Below, in pieces: positions 15,920 through 23,598 of a stretch of 64,000 nucleotides of DNA. Positions within the stretch are counted from its first letter, which is position 1; every line of letters starts with the position of its first letter. Origin of the DNA: Bacillus sp. FJAT-42376. GTDB taxonomy: Bacteria > Bacillota > Bacilli > Bacillales > Bacillaceae. Both the position numbers and the translations under genes were made by a program. Where the stretch lies: positions 3,720,001-3,784,000 of the forward strand of contig NZ_CP033906.1 of NCBI RefSeq assembly GCF_003816055.1. The letters are read 5' to 3'. The notes below the pieces were generated by a model, which had not been told where the DNA came from, made no database searches, and saw only the letters and a program-made list of their open reading frames with translations.

Positions 15920-16072
15920 AATTCCCTTATCCAAAAAAGGATAAGGAGTCACCTCCCATGGCTGCAGGTTAATGTTTAATTGCTTTCCCCTATCCGGGTA
16001 CTTGCACAGCATTCTACTCTATACCCCATTTTCAGCAGGTTCTCACATGTATATATCTCACAATTAAGGAAC

Positions 16073-16105
16073 AAAAAAGCCAGGTTCGCAGATGAACCGG
16101 CTTCC
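16073..16105 (-). terminator. Terminator of the yuzF-like gene
   Basis: AGCCGGTTC-N6-GAACCTGGCT followed by TTTTTT on the minus strand, just after the DUF2642 gene. Confidence 0.75.
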
Positions 16106-16110
16106 GGGGT

Positions 16111-16347
16111 CTAATCCTGTACAGGCATAATGGAAACGATTTGCTGAATGCGGATAAAAAACACAGCCTCTCCGCTTGCTTTCAAAACAATGTGATCCGG
16201 TTTTACATCTTCTAGTTTTCCTCTCACCGTATCCCTTACAGTCTGGATGACCAGATCCCTTCCAAGGACCGTTTGAAGTGTCTGATACACATAGGGGTCA
16301 ATGATGGTAATCATCTGAGGAGCCTGGTTCTGCATGCGCGCGTTCAT
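16111..16347 (-). CDS. yuzF: DUF2642 protein YuzF
   Basis: The 78-residue Sm-like DUF2642 protein contains VYQTLQTVLGRDLVIQTVRD, then GKLEDVKPDHIVLKASGEAV and a hydrophobic FFIRIQQIVSIMP strand. YuzF is a small Bacillus protein linked to sporulation by family distribution. Two starts are possible: ATG 16347 lies almost against the GGGAG site, and ATG 16335 (MQNQAPQ) has ten bases of spacing and may be the true start. Confidence 0.8.
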   Translation of the reverse strand: MNARMQNQAPQMITIIDPYVYQTLQTVLGRDLVIQTVRDTVRGKLEDVKPDHIVLKASGEAVFFIRIQQIVSIMPVQD

Positions 16348-16422
16348 CTCCCTTATACAGTCTTCACACTTTTAAAGTATGAGACCGGACCCGGGGATAT
16401 AACACTTTACCTGTACTTCCCC

Positions 16423-16953
16423 TTATACGGTTCTTTTTAAGGGATGATTCCTCTTTTCAATCTGCCGGTCCAGAGCCTGGATCTTCTTTCTGGCGGTCTG
16501 GTTGGAAATTTTCCGGTAATGATGCTTCCCATTTGGTTCTTCATCCAGTTCATCCGCCATTTTCACTACTTTTTGCAAAGGGTTCTGTGCCAATTTCCCA
16601 TCCGGCAAATAGGAATCGGTATGAAGAAGAATGGCAAGGGCGATTTCTTTCGCTGCTACCCGGTCCTCTCCGAGCCGGACAAGCAGTTTATGAGCACGTT
16701 CGGCCCCTTTAATGGCATGAATATCATTTTTCTTATATTGTTCGAAGTCCCATTCACCGTCTGTATACCATTCATAGTGGCCAATATCATGAAGCAGGGC
16801 TGCTTTGGCAGCCAGGTCCGGATTGACGCCTTCTTTGGAAGCGAGTCTGTATGCGTGATAGGCTGCGGACACCGCATGGGCGAGTCCCGAACGCTGCAAA
16901 TATTTCTGGGCAATTGGATGGTCAAAGATCTCAGTCAGGGTAACATTCCTCAT
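16423..16953 (-). CDS. yueE: HD-domain phosphohydrolase YueE
   Basis: The 176-residue HD-superfamily hydrolase has the metal-binding HD pair in AALLHDIGHYEWY, a histidine in DIHAIKGAERAH, and LLHTDSYLPDGK with a downstream aspartate in KMADELDEE. The substrate is unknown; HD enzymes of this size often act on nucleotides. It matches the size and place of B. subtilis yueE, which there is followed by the type VII secretion genes; here those genes are absent. Confidence 0.85.
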   Translation of the reverse strand: MRNVTLTEIFDHPIAQKYLQRSGLAHAVSAAYHAYRLASKEGVNPDLAAKAALLHDIGHYEWYTDGEWDFEQYKKNDIHAIKGAERAHKLLVRLGEDRVAAKEIALAILLHTDSYLPDGKLAQNPLQKVVKMADELDEEPNGKHHYRKISNQTARKKIQALDRQIEKRNHPLKRTV

Positions 16954-17080
16954 CGATGAACCCTCCTTAACTCAATAATTTTCTTACCAAAATAGCATAT
17001 CTAAAAAGCAATTTCAAATGAAACGTTATATTCTATGACAGACTTGCACACGCTGTCCATTTATATGTCCTAAGATTAAG

Positions 17081-17111
17081 AAAAAACGTTCATTCCGCAG
17101 GAGAACGTCTT
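17081..17111 (-). terminator. cssRS operon terminator
   Basis: GACGTTCTC pairs with GAACGTT around a GC-rich loop and runs into TTTTTT on the minus strand, immediately after cssS. Confidence 0.75.
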
Positions 17112-18435
17112 AGACTGGAAAGTGAACATGAAAGGCCACTCCATTGTTTTCATTTTCGACGGTAATGCTTGCATGATGGAGGTCCGCAATCCTTTTGATA
17201 ATCGCCAGACCAAGCCCGAAGTTCCCTTTCTCCCCTTTCACAAACGGCTGGAACATCTTAGACAGCAGCGTTTCGCTTAACGGGTCCCCATCGTTAAAAC
17301 ATCTGATATAGACAGAGTCCTGAGATGTTTTGACAGAGAGTTCAACGGTTGTTTCCGCAAATTTCAAGGCGTTTTCAAGCAAGTTTTCCAATAGCACCCT
17401 TATCTGCTCGCCGCTCCCGCTGACCGTTGCTTCTTCAAGATCTGTGCGGATTCTGACGGCTGGATTCGCCGCACTAAAACGAACAATGACATCTTCAGCC
17501 GTTTCATTAATAGAAACCGGTTTATTTTCCAGCTTCAGCTGCGAGATATAGTCGAGCTTTGTTAAATAAAGCAGATCTTTAATTTTCTTTTCAAGCAATA
17601 ACGCTTCTTTTTCAATTATGTCAGCCGTTCCTTCAGGAGAACCGGTCGGATGAATTCCATCCTTCATCGCCTCAGAGTAGCTCCTGATCACCATAATAGG
17701 CGTTTTCAAATCATGGGAAACATTTTGAAGCATCGTTTGCTGAAATTCATCCTGCTTTTTCAGCTGATCTCTCATATCGTCAATCGATGCAGCCAATTTC
17801 CCGATCTCATCCTTCCGGTCAAGGAGAAGGGATTCATTAAGATTCCGTTTGGATATTTTGTTTACATGTGCGGTAATCAGATTGAGCGGCTTAACGAGCC
17901 ATTTTGAAAAAATGAACGAGAGAATAATCCCGCCTACAATAATCAAGGCAAAAATAAAAAAGATCCGGGATAATAAAGTTTGAATGAGTTCGTTCCGGTA
18001 AGTGTCCTGGAGATAGGAAACAAGAATGACTTCACGGCCTGTTATAATATCACGGCCTTTTTTTATTACATATAAGTATTCATTTTTTCCAACGGACAGG
18101 GTATAGCGCTTGCTGCTCTCGTCCTGTGCTTTTGCCTGCATCCTGAAAAATTTAATAGTTTTATTCTGAAACCTTGATGCTTCGGAATTTCCATTTTCAT
18201 AAATAAACACACTTTTCACCGTACGTGTTTGCTGATCGTTTACCGATTGTTCCAGGATATTATCCCGCGCTCCGAGTATAATTTGCTCCTGTCTTTCCTC
18301 AATTGTCCGAAAAAGCTCATTTGTAAAAAACGTCTTCAATGTGGAAGGGATGACAAGAAAAAATACAACGGCCATCACGACAATCAATCCCGTAAAAAGC
18401 GAAGCAATCTGTATAAAGAGCGGCTTATTTCTCAA
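17110..18435 (-). CDS. cssS: CssS-like secretion-stress sensor kinase
   Basis: The 441-residue kinase has two membrane helices (about 7-30 and 155-180) flanking an extracytoplasmic domain, a HAMP linker, HisKA with the phospho-accepting histidine in QNVSHDLKTPIMVIRSY, an N box (ENLLENALKFAE) and a G box (GNFGLGLAIIKRIA). CssS in B. subtilis senses misfolded secreted proteins and, through CssR, induces the HtrA/HtrB proteases. The assignment rests mainly on the strongly CssR-like partner. Its TTG start lies inside cssR (11-bp overlap), so translation is coupled. Confidence 0.8.
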   Translation of the reverse strand: MRNKPLFIQIASLFTGLIVVMAVVFFLVIPSTLKTFFTNELFRTIEERQEQIILGARDNILEQSVNDQQTRTVKSVFIYENGNSEASRFQNKTIKFFRMQAKAQDESSKRYTLSVGKNEYLYVIKKGRDIITGREVILVSYLQDTYRNELIQTLLSRIFFIFALIIVGGIILSFIFSKWLVKPLNLITAHVNKISKRNLNESLLLDRKDEIGKLAASIDDMRDQLKKQDEFQQTMLQNVSHDLKTPIMVIRSYSEAMKDGIHPTGSPEGTADIIEKEALLLEKKIKDLLYLTKLDYISQLKLENKPVSINETAEDVIVRFSAANPAVRIRTDLEEATVSGSGEQIRVLLENLLENALKFAETTVELSVKTSQDSVYIRCFNDGDPLSETLLSKMFQPFVKGEKGNFGLGLAIIKRIADLHHASITVENENNGVAFHVHFPV

Positions 18436-19099
18436 GATATTTTACCGTCCGGTATCCGTAGCCGTAAATGGTTTCCACGTGAAGCTTCGGGCATTTTTTT
18501 CTCACCCTGCGCACCAAATCGTCTACTACACGGTCAGAGCCGAAATAATCCTCTCCCCAAACGTAAGCTAAAATCTGTTCACGGCTGAGCGCACTCCCGA
18601 CATGTTTGACCAGATAGACAAACAAATCGAACTCTTTTGAAGTCAGCTGAATGATTTCATTATTTTCTGAGATCGTCCGCTCTCTCTCTTTAATTGTATA
18701 AGGACCGTAAATTAAGCTCGGCTCCTCTTGCTTTTCATACGTCCGTTTCATTATTTTTTTCGCCCGGATAATCAGTTCCTTCGGCAGAAACGGTTTCGAT
18801 AAGTAATCATCCCCGCCAAGCTCGAGACCGATGATGCGGTCCAGATCCTCATCACGTGCACTGATAAAAATGACCGGCGTCTCTTCATTCATCTTTTTAA
18901 TTTCTTTAATGACATCGTATCCATCAATATCCGGAAGCATAATATCGAGAATCCACAGATGCGGCTGTTCAGGAATGCTTTTGATAGCGTCCGAGCCGTT
19001 GTGGAAGCTTTTTACTTCCCAATTTTCCTGTTTCAGGTACGTCGTTAACACGGTATTTAAATGAGTTTCATCTTCTACTAAGTAAACTGTATAGGACAT
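18425..19099 (-). CDS. cssR: CssR-like OmpR-family response regulator
   Basis: The 224-residue regulator has a receiver domain (MSYTVYLVEDE start, Asp52 in HLWILDIMLPDIDGYD, switch region VIFISARDEDLDR, Lys in YLSKPFLPKELI) and an OmpR winged helix with LTSKEFDLFVYLVKH, WGEDYFGSDRVVDDLVRR and VETIYGYGYR. These segments are very close to those of B. subtilis CssR. No htrA-like gene lies beside it, so its targets are probably elsewhere and may include the two exported proteins just upstream. Confidence 0.88.
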   Translation of the reverse strand: MSYTVYLVEDETHLNTVLTTYLKQENWEVKSFHNGSDAIKSIPEQPHLWILDIMLPDIDGYDVIKEIKKMNEETPVIFISARDEDLDRIIGLELGGDDYLSKPFLPKELIIRAKKIMKRTYEKQEEPSLIYGPYTIKERERTISENNEIIQLTSKEFDLFVYLVKHVGSALSREQILAYVWGEDYFGSDRVVDDLVRRVRKKCPKLHVETIYGYGYRTVKYLEK

Positions 19100-19245
19100 T
19101 TTACTCCTCCATTAATTTGCCATACGATGGCACGGCTTTCTCCATGCCCCGCTTTTTATAAGAAAAGGAGAGCCGGAATGCCCTCCTGATCCTTTTTATA
19201 TTATTGTACCTTTTCGTTCAACCGGTTTTCCAGTTTTTCATATTC

Positions 19246-19665
19246 TTATTGTCTGCTCTTAAGAAGTTCATCCAGCAGCTTTTCAACTTGTGCTTCATTT
19301 TTATTTTCTATGGCTATTTTTAAAGCATGCCTCAAGTCTTGATGACCGCTTCGGCTTTCTTTCCTTTTTTCTTTCAATGCCCTGAATTTTGTTTTTTTCT
19401 CTTCGTTTGCTTCCTGACTTCTTCCCGGCTTCTGCTCACTCAAGCTTCTTTCTTTGAAATCAGTTTGTTGATTATCCATCCGTACAGAAGAATGCATACG
19501 GAGAACGGGCTTCCTGTTTGACCGCTGCTCTCCGCTTGATTGAGTTGCTCCTTGTTCGTATAAAACAGCGCCCTGCACCTTTTGTACATGTTTTTCTTCT
19601 GCACAGACCCATCCAGGTACGGCCGTCATAGCTGCTTCACTGGAAATCATCAGCTTTTTTCTCAT
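19246..19665 (-). CDS. Hypothetical charged helical protein (139 aa)
   Basis: The product starts MRKKLMISSEAAMTAVPGWV, a weak secretion-like signal ending CAEEKH. A low-complexity polar middle with many Gln, Ser and Arg follows, then a helical C-terminal region (LRHALKIAIENKNEAQVEKL, LDELLKSRQ). The C-terminal piece resembles the end of the next gene's product (ELRRVLNAKDEAEIKNSLNR). GGAAAGGATG lies before the start. No family is recognised. Its place upstream of cssRS suggests an envelope or secretion-stress role, which is inference only. Confidence 0.65.
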   Translation of the reverse strand: MRKKLMISSEAAMTAVPGWVCAEEKHVQKVQGAVLYEQGATQSSGEQRSNRKPVLRMHSSVRMDNQQTDFKERSLSEQKPGRSQEANEEKKTKFRALKEKRKESRSGHQDLRHALKIAIENKNEAQVEKLLDELLKSRQ

Positions 19666-19779
19666 TCATTATGCATCCTTTCCGCTCTATTCTGTGGTGG
19701 CTCGGTCCGATTTTTATTTTAGCGGGGAAATGACGCAGAAATATGAGAGATTTGAGGGGAATTGACTGAAAGACTCCAT

Positions 19780-20280
19780 TTATTCGCTTAGGCGTTTCCT
19801 GATTTCTTCATTGCGGTTTTTGATTGTGATCAGCATCCTATTCAGCGAGTTTTTAATCTCTGCTTCATCTTTTGCGTTTAATACTCTTCGAAGTTCAATG
19901 ACGAGCTGCTTTTTGTCCCTGGGCTGTGGATGTGTATTCCGCCTGCTACTTCTCCACTCCCTCATTTTCCTTTCCACTTCATCTTTTGATTGATTTTTAT
20001 CCTTCAAATGCTTTTTTAACATGGACAGCTCTTGCCTGTCCTCTTCAAATTTCTGATGAAGCTTCACTCTCAGTTCTCTCCTCTCTTTAAGAGCAGCTTC
20101 CCACTCCCCTCCTTTTTCCGGGGTGTACGTTTTGACGAGCTGCAACAGCTCCTCCTGCCTGTCTATTCGAAATTTTTTTGATTGTGATTGGGGGTGTCCG
20201 CTTGTTTGTAAAGCGGACACTGTTGCACAGTCCGCCAGCAGGAGCAGAAGCAGGACACAAGATAAAAGGCATTTTTTCAC
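19780..20280 (-). CDS. Hypothetical exported helical protein (166 aa)
   Basis: A clear signal peptide (MKKCLLSCVLLLLLLADC, then ATVSALQTSG) is followed by a highly charged helical domain: LKERRELRVKLHQKFEED, ELSMLKKHLKDKNQS and ELRRVLNAKDEAEIKNSLNR. LADC is a poor lipobox, so cleavage after SALQ is also possible. The domain is almost all helix with alternating acidic and basic residues, as in exported chaperone-like or coiled-coil proteins. No family is recognised. It precedes the 139-aa gene and cssRS on the same strand. Confidence 0.7.
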   Translation of the reverse strand: MKKCLLSCVLLLLLLADCATVSALQTSGHPQSQSKKFRIDRQEELLQLVKTYTPEKGGEWEAALKERRELRVKLHQKFEEDRQELSMLKKHLKDKNQSKDEVERKMREWRSSRRNTHPQPRDKKQLVIELRRVLNAKDEAEIKNSLNRMLITIKNRNEEIRKRLSE

Positions 20281-20545
20281 GATGAACCATCCTTATCTCT
20301 TCAATTTGATTTCCTTATTAGAATGGCCTTTCTTTTAAAGAGAAATGATGCGGATTGAAAAAATCTTTACGTCCTGTGTTCCAAAATAGACGGACATTTC
20401 TCTTTCTTTTTGTTGATTTTTACAAAAAGGCTGCGCATACTTTTTTATAAAGCCCTTTACTATGACTGCGGATGGCAACCGCTCACTAAAACAACCGTAT
20501 GCTGAAACATCCCTTTCTATAAAAGAACCGCCAGGAGTGACGATT

Positions 20546-21778
20546 ATGACAGACCGGTATAAACATCCTTTTATCTACCATTTTGACCGGCTTGAGGACA
20601 TTGCCGATAAAATTAGCGAAGTCTTATCCCTTCCTATTACAATTGAGGACGTCAATCATCGTCTGCTTGCCTATAGTACTCACGATGATTGCACGGATCC
20701 TGCCCGGATTTCCACCATTATAGGACGCAGAGTTCCAGAGAAGGTAATCAATAGCCTCTGGAAAGATGGAACCATACCAAGGCTGATGAAGACAAAAGAC
20801 CCGATTCGTGTCAATCAGATTGAAGAAGTCGGCCTCGGAAGCAGGGTGGCCATTTCGATCTGGAAGAACGAAGAAGTGCTCGGTTTTGTCTGGGCGCTTG
20901 AGATTGAAAAAAAGCTGTCAGCCACTGAATTAGGGCTTCTAAAAGAAGCAGCGGAGGCGATTAAAAATAAGCTGTTGAACTTGCATGCCAGTAAAACAAA
21001 GAAGCAGGAGCACAGTCAGGAAATGTTTTGGAGGCTTTTAACGGGAAACGTCCAGTCCGCGGGAGAAATTGTGGAGGGTTTCGGGCAGCTCAATATTAAA
21101 TTCCCTCATGCTTTTTCTGTTCTGCTGTTTACGTTCCCAGAGGAAATATCCCAAAATGCAGAAAAGCAGATTGACTACCTGCTGAAGACGACTCAGCAAG
21201 TTCATGTGTTATTGTCCACCACTGATTTTAAACAGCTCATTATTTTAGCGGAGCCCCGCGGAGACCAGGCTTTGACAGAGTTAAAGGACTTTTGCTCATC
21301 CACGCTGAAACAGCTGGATGAACGTTTTGGACTTCGTCATGTAGAAGCATGCATCGGGGGCGTATACAGCGAAATTTTGAACATTCACAAAAGCTACCGC
21401 GAGGCACTCGCAGTCGCAAAAATTAAACAGCGCTTCACTAAAGAAACAGCAGCTTTAACAAGTTTTTCTGAACTGGGGATCTACCAATACCTTGATATTC
21501 TGTTTGAGAAACGAAAACAGGATGGATTTGAGAACTATGCCCTGCAAAAGCTGAAGGATTACGATTCAGATCATAAAACTAATTTGACAGAGACCCTTGA
21601 GGTCTACATTGAATCGGACAGTTCTGTTCATGCAGCGTCTAAGATTCTGAACGTTCATGTCAACACCCTCAGCTACCGGCTAAAAAGGATTACACAAATA
21701 GCGGAAATCGACTTGTCCAATCCAAATGAAAAAATGACAATCTATTTGGATATAAAGCTTGACCGGATGTCTTTGTGA
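20546..21778 (+). CDS. adeR: AdeR-like PucR-family activator of ald
   Basis: About 410 residues from ATG 20546 (MTDRYKHPFIYHFDRLEDIA), chosen because AGGAGTGA lies seven bases upstream; an in-frame ATG at 20462 lacks a site. The protein has an N-terminal PucR-type sensory domain, a GGDEF-related middle, and a C-terminal helix-turn-helix with AASKILNVHVNTLSYRLKRI. In B. subtilis AdeR activates alanine dehydrogenase expression in response to alanine. Here it lies directly upstream of ald on the same strand, as in B. subtilis, and its stop codon lies inside an 18-bp palindrome. Confidence 0.88.
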   Translation: MTDRYKHPFIYHFDRLEDIADKISEVLSLPITIEDVNHRLLAYSTHDDCTDPARISTIIGRRVPEKVINSLWKDGTIPRLMKTKDPIRVNQIEEVGLGSRVAISIWKNEEVLGFVWALEIEKKLSATELGLLKEAAEAIKNKLLNLHASKTKKQEHSQEMFWRLLTGNVQSAGEIVEGFGQLNIKFPHAFSVLLFTFPEEISQNAEKQIDYLLKTTQQVHVLLSTTDFKQLIILAEPRGDQALTELKDFCSSTLKQLDERFGLRHVEACIGGVYSEILNIHKSYREALAVAKIKQRFTKETAALTSFSELGIYQYLDILFEKRKQDGFENYALQKLKDYDSDHKTNLTETLEVYIESDSSVHAASKILNVHVNTLSYRLKRITQIAEIDLSNPNEKMTIYLDIKLDRMSL

Positions 21779-21789
21779 AATTTCACAAA
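21772..21789. promoter_or_regulatory. Perfect 18-bp palindrome, probable AdeR operator for ald
   Basis: TTTGTGAAATTTCACAAA is a perfect palindrome spanning the adeR stop codon. Its centre lies about 75 bp upstream of the transcription start expected from the TATACT box at 21843-21848, a classic activator position. AdeR activation of ald is known in B. subtilis; assigning this site to AdeR is inference. Confidence 0.65.
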
Positions 21790-21842
21790 ACCTTGTAAAC
21801 CCTTTCTATTTTTTAAACAAACCTTTTTTTTGGAGAAGCTAT

Positions 21843-21848
21843 TATACT
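21843..21848 (+). promoter_or_regulatory. ald -10 element
   Basis: TATACT lies 52 bp before the ald start. The region 17 bp upstream has no recognisable -35 hexamer but contains a T-tract, as expected for an activator-dependent promoter. Confidence 0.5.
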
Positions 21849-21899
21849 GAAAACATAACAAATCCAAGGAAAACCTGACTTTAAAAGGAGGAAGGGTTC

Positions 21900-23030
21900 A
21901 TGATTATAGGGGTACCCAAAGAAATTAAAAACAACGAAAACCGAGTAGCTTTAACTCCGGGTGGCGCAGCTCAATTCATCGCAGCGGGCCACCGTGTCCT
22001 AGTAGAAAAAGGAGCAGGTCTCGGCAGCAGTTTTACAGATGAAGCCTACATTGAAGCAGGAGCTGAATCAATCGAGCGTGCTGCGGATGTATGGAATCAG
22101 GCTGAAATGATTATGAAAGTGAAAGAACCTTTAAAGGCGGAATACGGCTATTTCCGTGAAGAATTGGTGCTTTTCACGTACCTTCATCTTGCAGCAGAGC
22201 CCGATCTTGCCCTTGCGCTTAAAGAATCCGGAGTCATTTCCATTGCCTACGAAACCGTTTCAGCGGGCCGTACGCTTCCATTGCTCACTCCAATGAGTGA
22301 AGTGGCAGGTCGAATGTCTGCTCAAATTGGTGCACAATTCCTTGAGAAGCCAAAAGGAGGAAAAGGAATCCTGCTGGCCGGCGTTCCTGGTGTCGGCCGC
22401 GGAAAAGTGACCATCATAGGCGGCGGGGTTGTCGGGACAAACGCAGCAAAAATGGCGATTGGCCTTGGAGCTGATGTAACCATTATTGATTTAAGCGCAG
22501 ACCGTCTCCGCGAACTTGATGACATTTTCGGCAATCAAATCAAGACGCTGATGTCGAATCCGATCAATATCGCTCAGGCAGTAGCTGAATCGGATCTACT
22601 AATCTGTGCGGTTCTAATTCCGGGTGCGAAGGCTCCGACACTTGTTACGGAGGAAATGGTAAAAAGCATGACGCCGGGTTCTGTTATCGTCGACGTAGCG
22701 ATTGACCAGGGCGGTATTGTCGAAACCGTTGACCATATAACTACCCACGATCAGCCAACTTATGAAAAACACGGTGTCGTTCATTATGCGGTAGCCAATA
22801 TGCCGGGGGCCGTTCCAAGAACCTCCACTATGGCGCTAACAAATGTTACGGTTCCTTATGCTCTTCAAATTGCCAATAAAGGTGTGTATAAAGCGATAGC
22901 TGAAAATGCTGCTCTTAAAGCCGGTTTGAATACAGCGAAGGGTGAAATCACCTATGCAGCTGTAGCAAGAGATCTCGGCTTCAATTACGTGCCGGCAGAT
23001 GTTGCGCTTGATAAGGAAATGGCTGTATAA
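21900..23030 (+). CDS. ald: Alanine dehydrogenase
   Basis: The 376-residue enzyme interconverts L-alanine and pyruvate plus ammonium with NAD, feeding alanine into carbon metabolism and sporulation. It has the [20 protein letters not shown] start, the substrate lysine in MIMKVKEPL, the catalytic histidine in [13 protein letters not shown], and a Rossmann segment [20 protein letters not shown]. The C-terminal signature [18 protein letters not shown] is intact. AGGAGGAAGGG precedes the ATG. It is monocistronic with its own terminator and its regulator upstream. Confidence 0.97.
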   Translation: MIIGVPKEIKNNENRVALTPGGAAQFIAAGHRVLVEKGAGLGSSFTDEAYIEAGAESIERAADVWNQAEMIMKVKEPLKAEYGYFREELVLFTYLHLAAEPDLALALKESGVISIAYETVSAGRTLPLLTPMSEVAGRMSAQIGAQFLEKPKGGKGILLAGVPGVGRGKVTIIGGGVVGTNAAKMAIGLGADVTIIDLSADRLRELDDIFGNQIKTLMSNPINIAQAVAESDLLICAVLIPGAKAPTLVTEEMVKSMTPGSVIVDVAIDQGGIVETVDHITTHDQPTYEKHGVVHYAVANMPGAVPRTSTMALTNVTVPYALQIANKGVYKAIAENAALKAGLNTAKGEITYAAVARDLGFNYVPADVALDKEMAV

Positions 23031-23041
23031 GTGATTTCAGC

Positions 23042-23074
23042 AAGGAAGGTGCCCTGTGAGCACCTTCCTTTTTG
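23042..23074 (+). terminator. ald terminator
   Basis: AAGGAAGGTGC pairs with GCACCTTCCTT and runs into TTTTT. Confidence 0.85.
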
Positions 23075-23118
23075 ATTTGGGCAGAAATACGCTAAACTTG
23101 GATAAGGAGGCGATTTAA

Positions 23119-23571
23119 TTGGCTGAGCATCGTTTTATTCTTCAGGCAAATTGGCCCGGCGGCAGAAACAGTACAGGCGACATCCAAGCCGGTCATTTAA
23201 AAACGGAAATATCCATTCCCCCGGAAATGGGCGGACCCGGAATCGGGACAAATCCGGATGAAATGCTCCTTGGAGCCGCCGCGACCTGCTATATCATTAC
23301 ACTTGCTGCGATGCTTGAGAGGAGTTCTATAGAAAAGGAGAGTCTGACGATGGAGTCAGAAGGAATTGTGGAGGAAATAAAAGGCGTCATCACTTATAAA
23401 AGAATCATTCACAAGCCTGTCCTCATCCTTCCCGCAGGAACAGACGAAAAGCATATTGAACTCTCACGGAAGCTTGCTGAAAAAGCGGAGAAGTCGTGTA
23501 TGATATCACGTGCTTTACAAGGTAACGTAGTGATTGAGCTCGAACCCGCCATTTCCATCGGCACCAATTAA
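23119..23571 (+). CDS. OsmC-family peroxiredoxin-like protein
   Basis: The 150-residue OsmC/Ohr-fold protein has two reactive cysteines in GAAATCYIITLAAM and EKSCMISRAL, and the usual active-site arginine is replaced or displaced in this subfamily. The NPDEMLLGAAATCY motif is typical. Members reduce organic hydroperoxides with thiol cofactors; it resembles the YmaD subgroup. TTG at 23119 is the start, after AAGGAGGCGATTTAA. It is flanked by terminators on both sides, so it is monocistronic. Confidence 0.85.
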   Translation: MAEHRFILQANWPGGRNSTGDIQAGHLKTEISIPPEMGGPGIGTNPDEMLLGAAATCYIITLAAMLERSSIEKESLTMESEGIVEEIKGVITYKRIIHKPVLILPAGTDEKHIELSRKLAEKAEKSCMISRALQGNVVIELEPAISIGTN

Positions 23572-23598
23572 AAAGCGGCCATCCGGCCGCTTTTTATC
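23569..23598. terminator. Bidirectional terminator
   Basis: AAAAAGCGGCC-ATCC-GGCCGCTTTTT lies between the convergent osmC-like and kinase genes. Confidence 0.85.
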
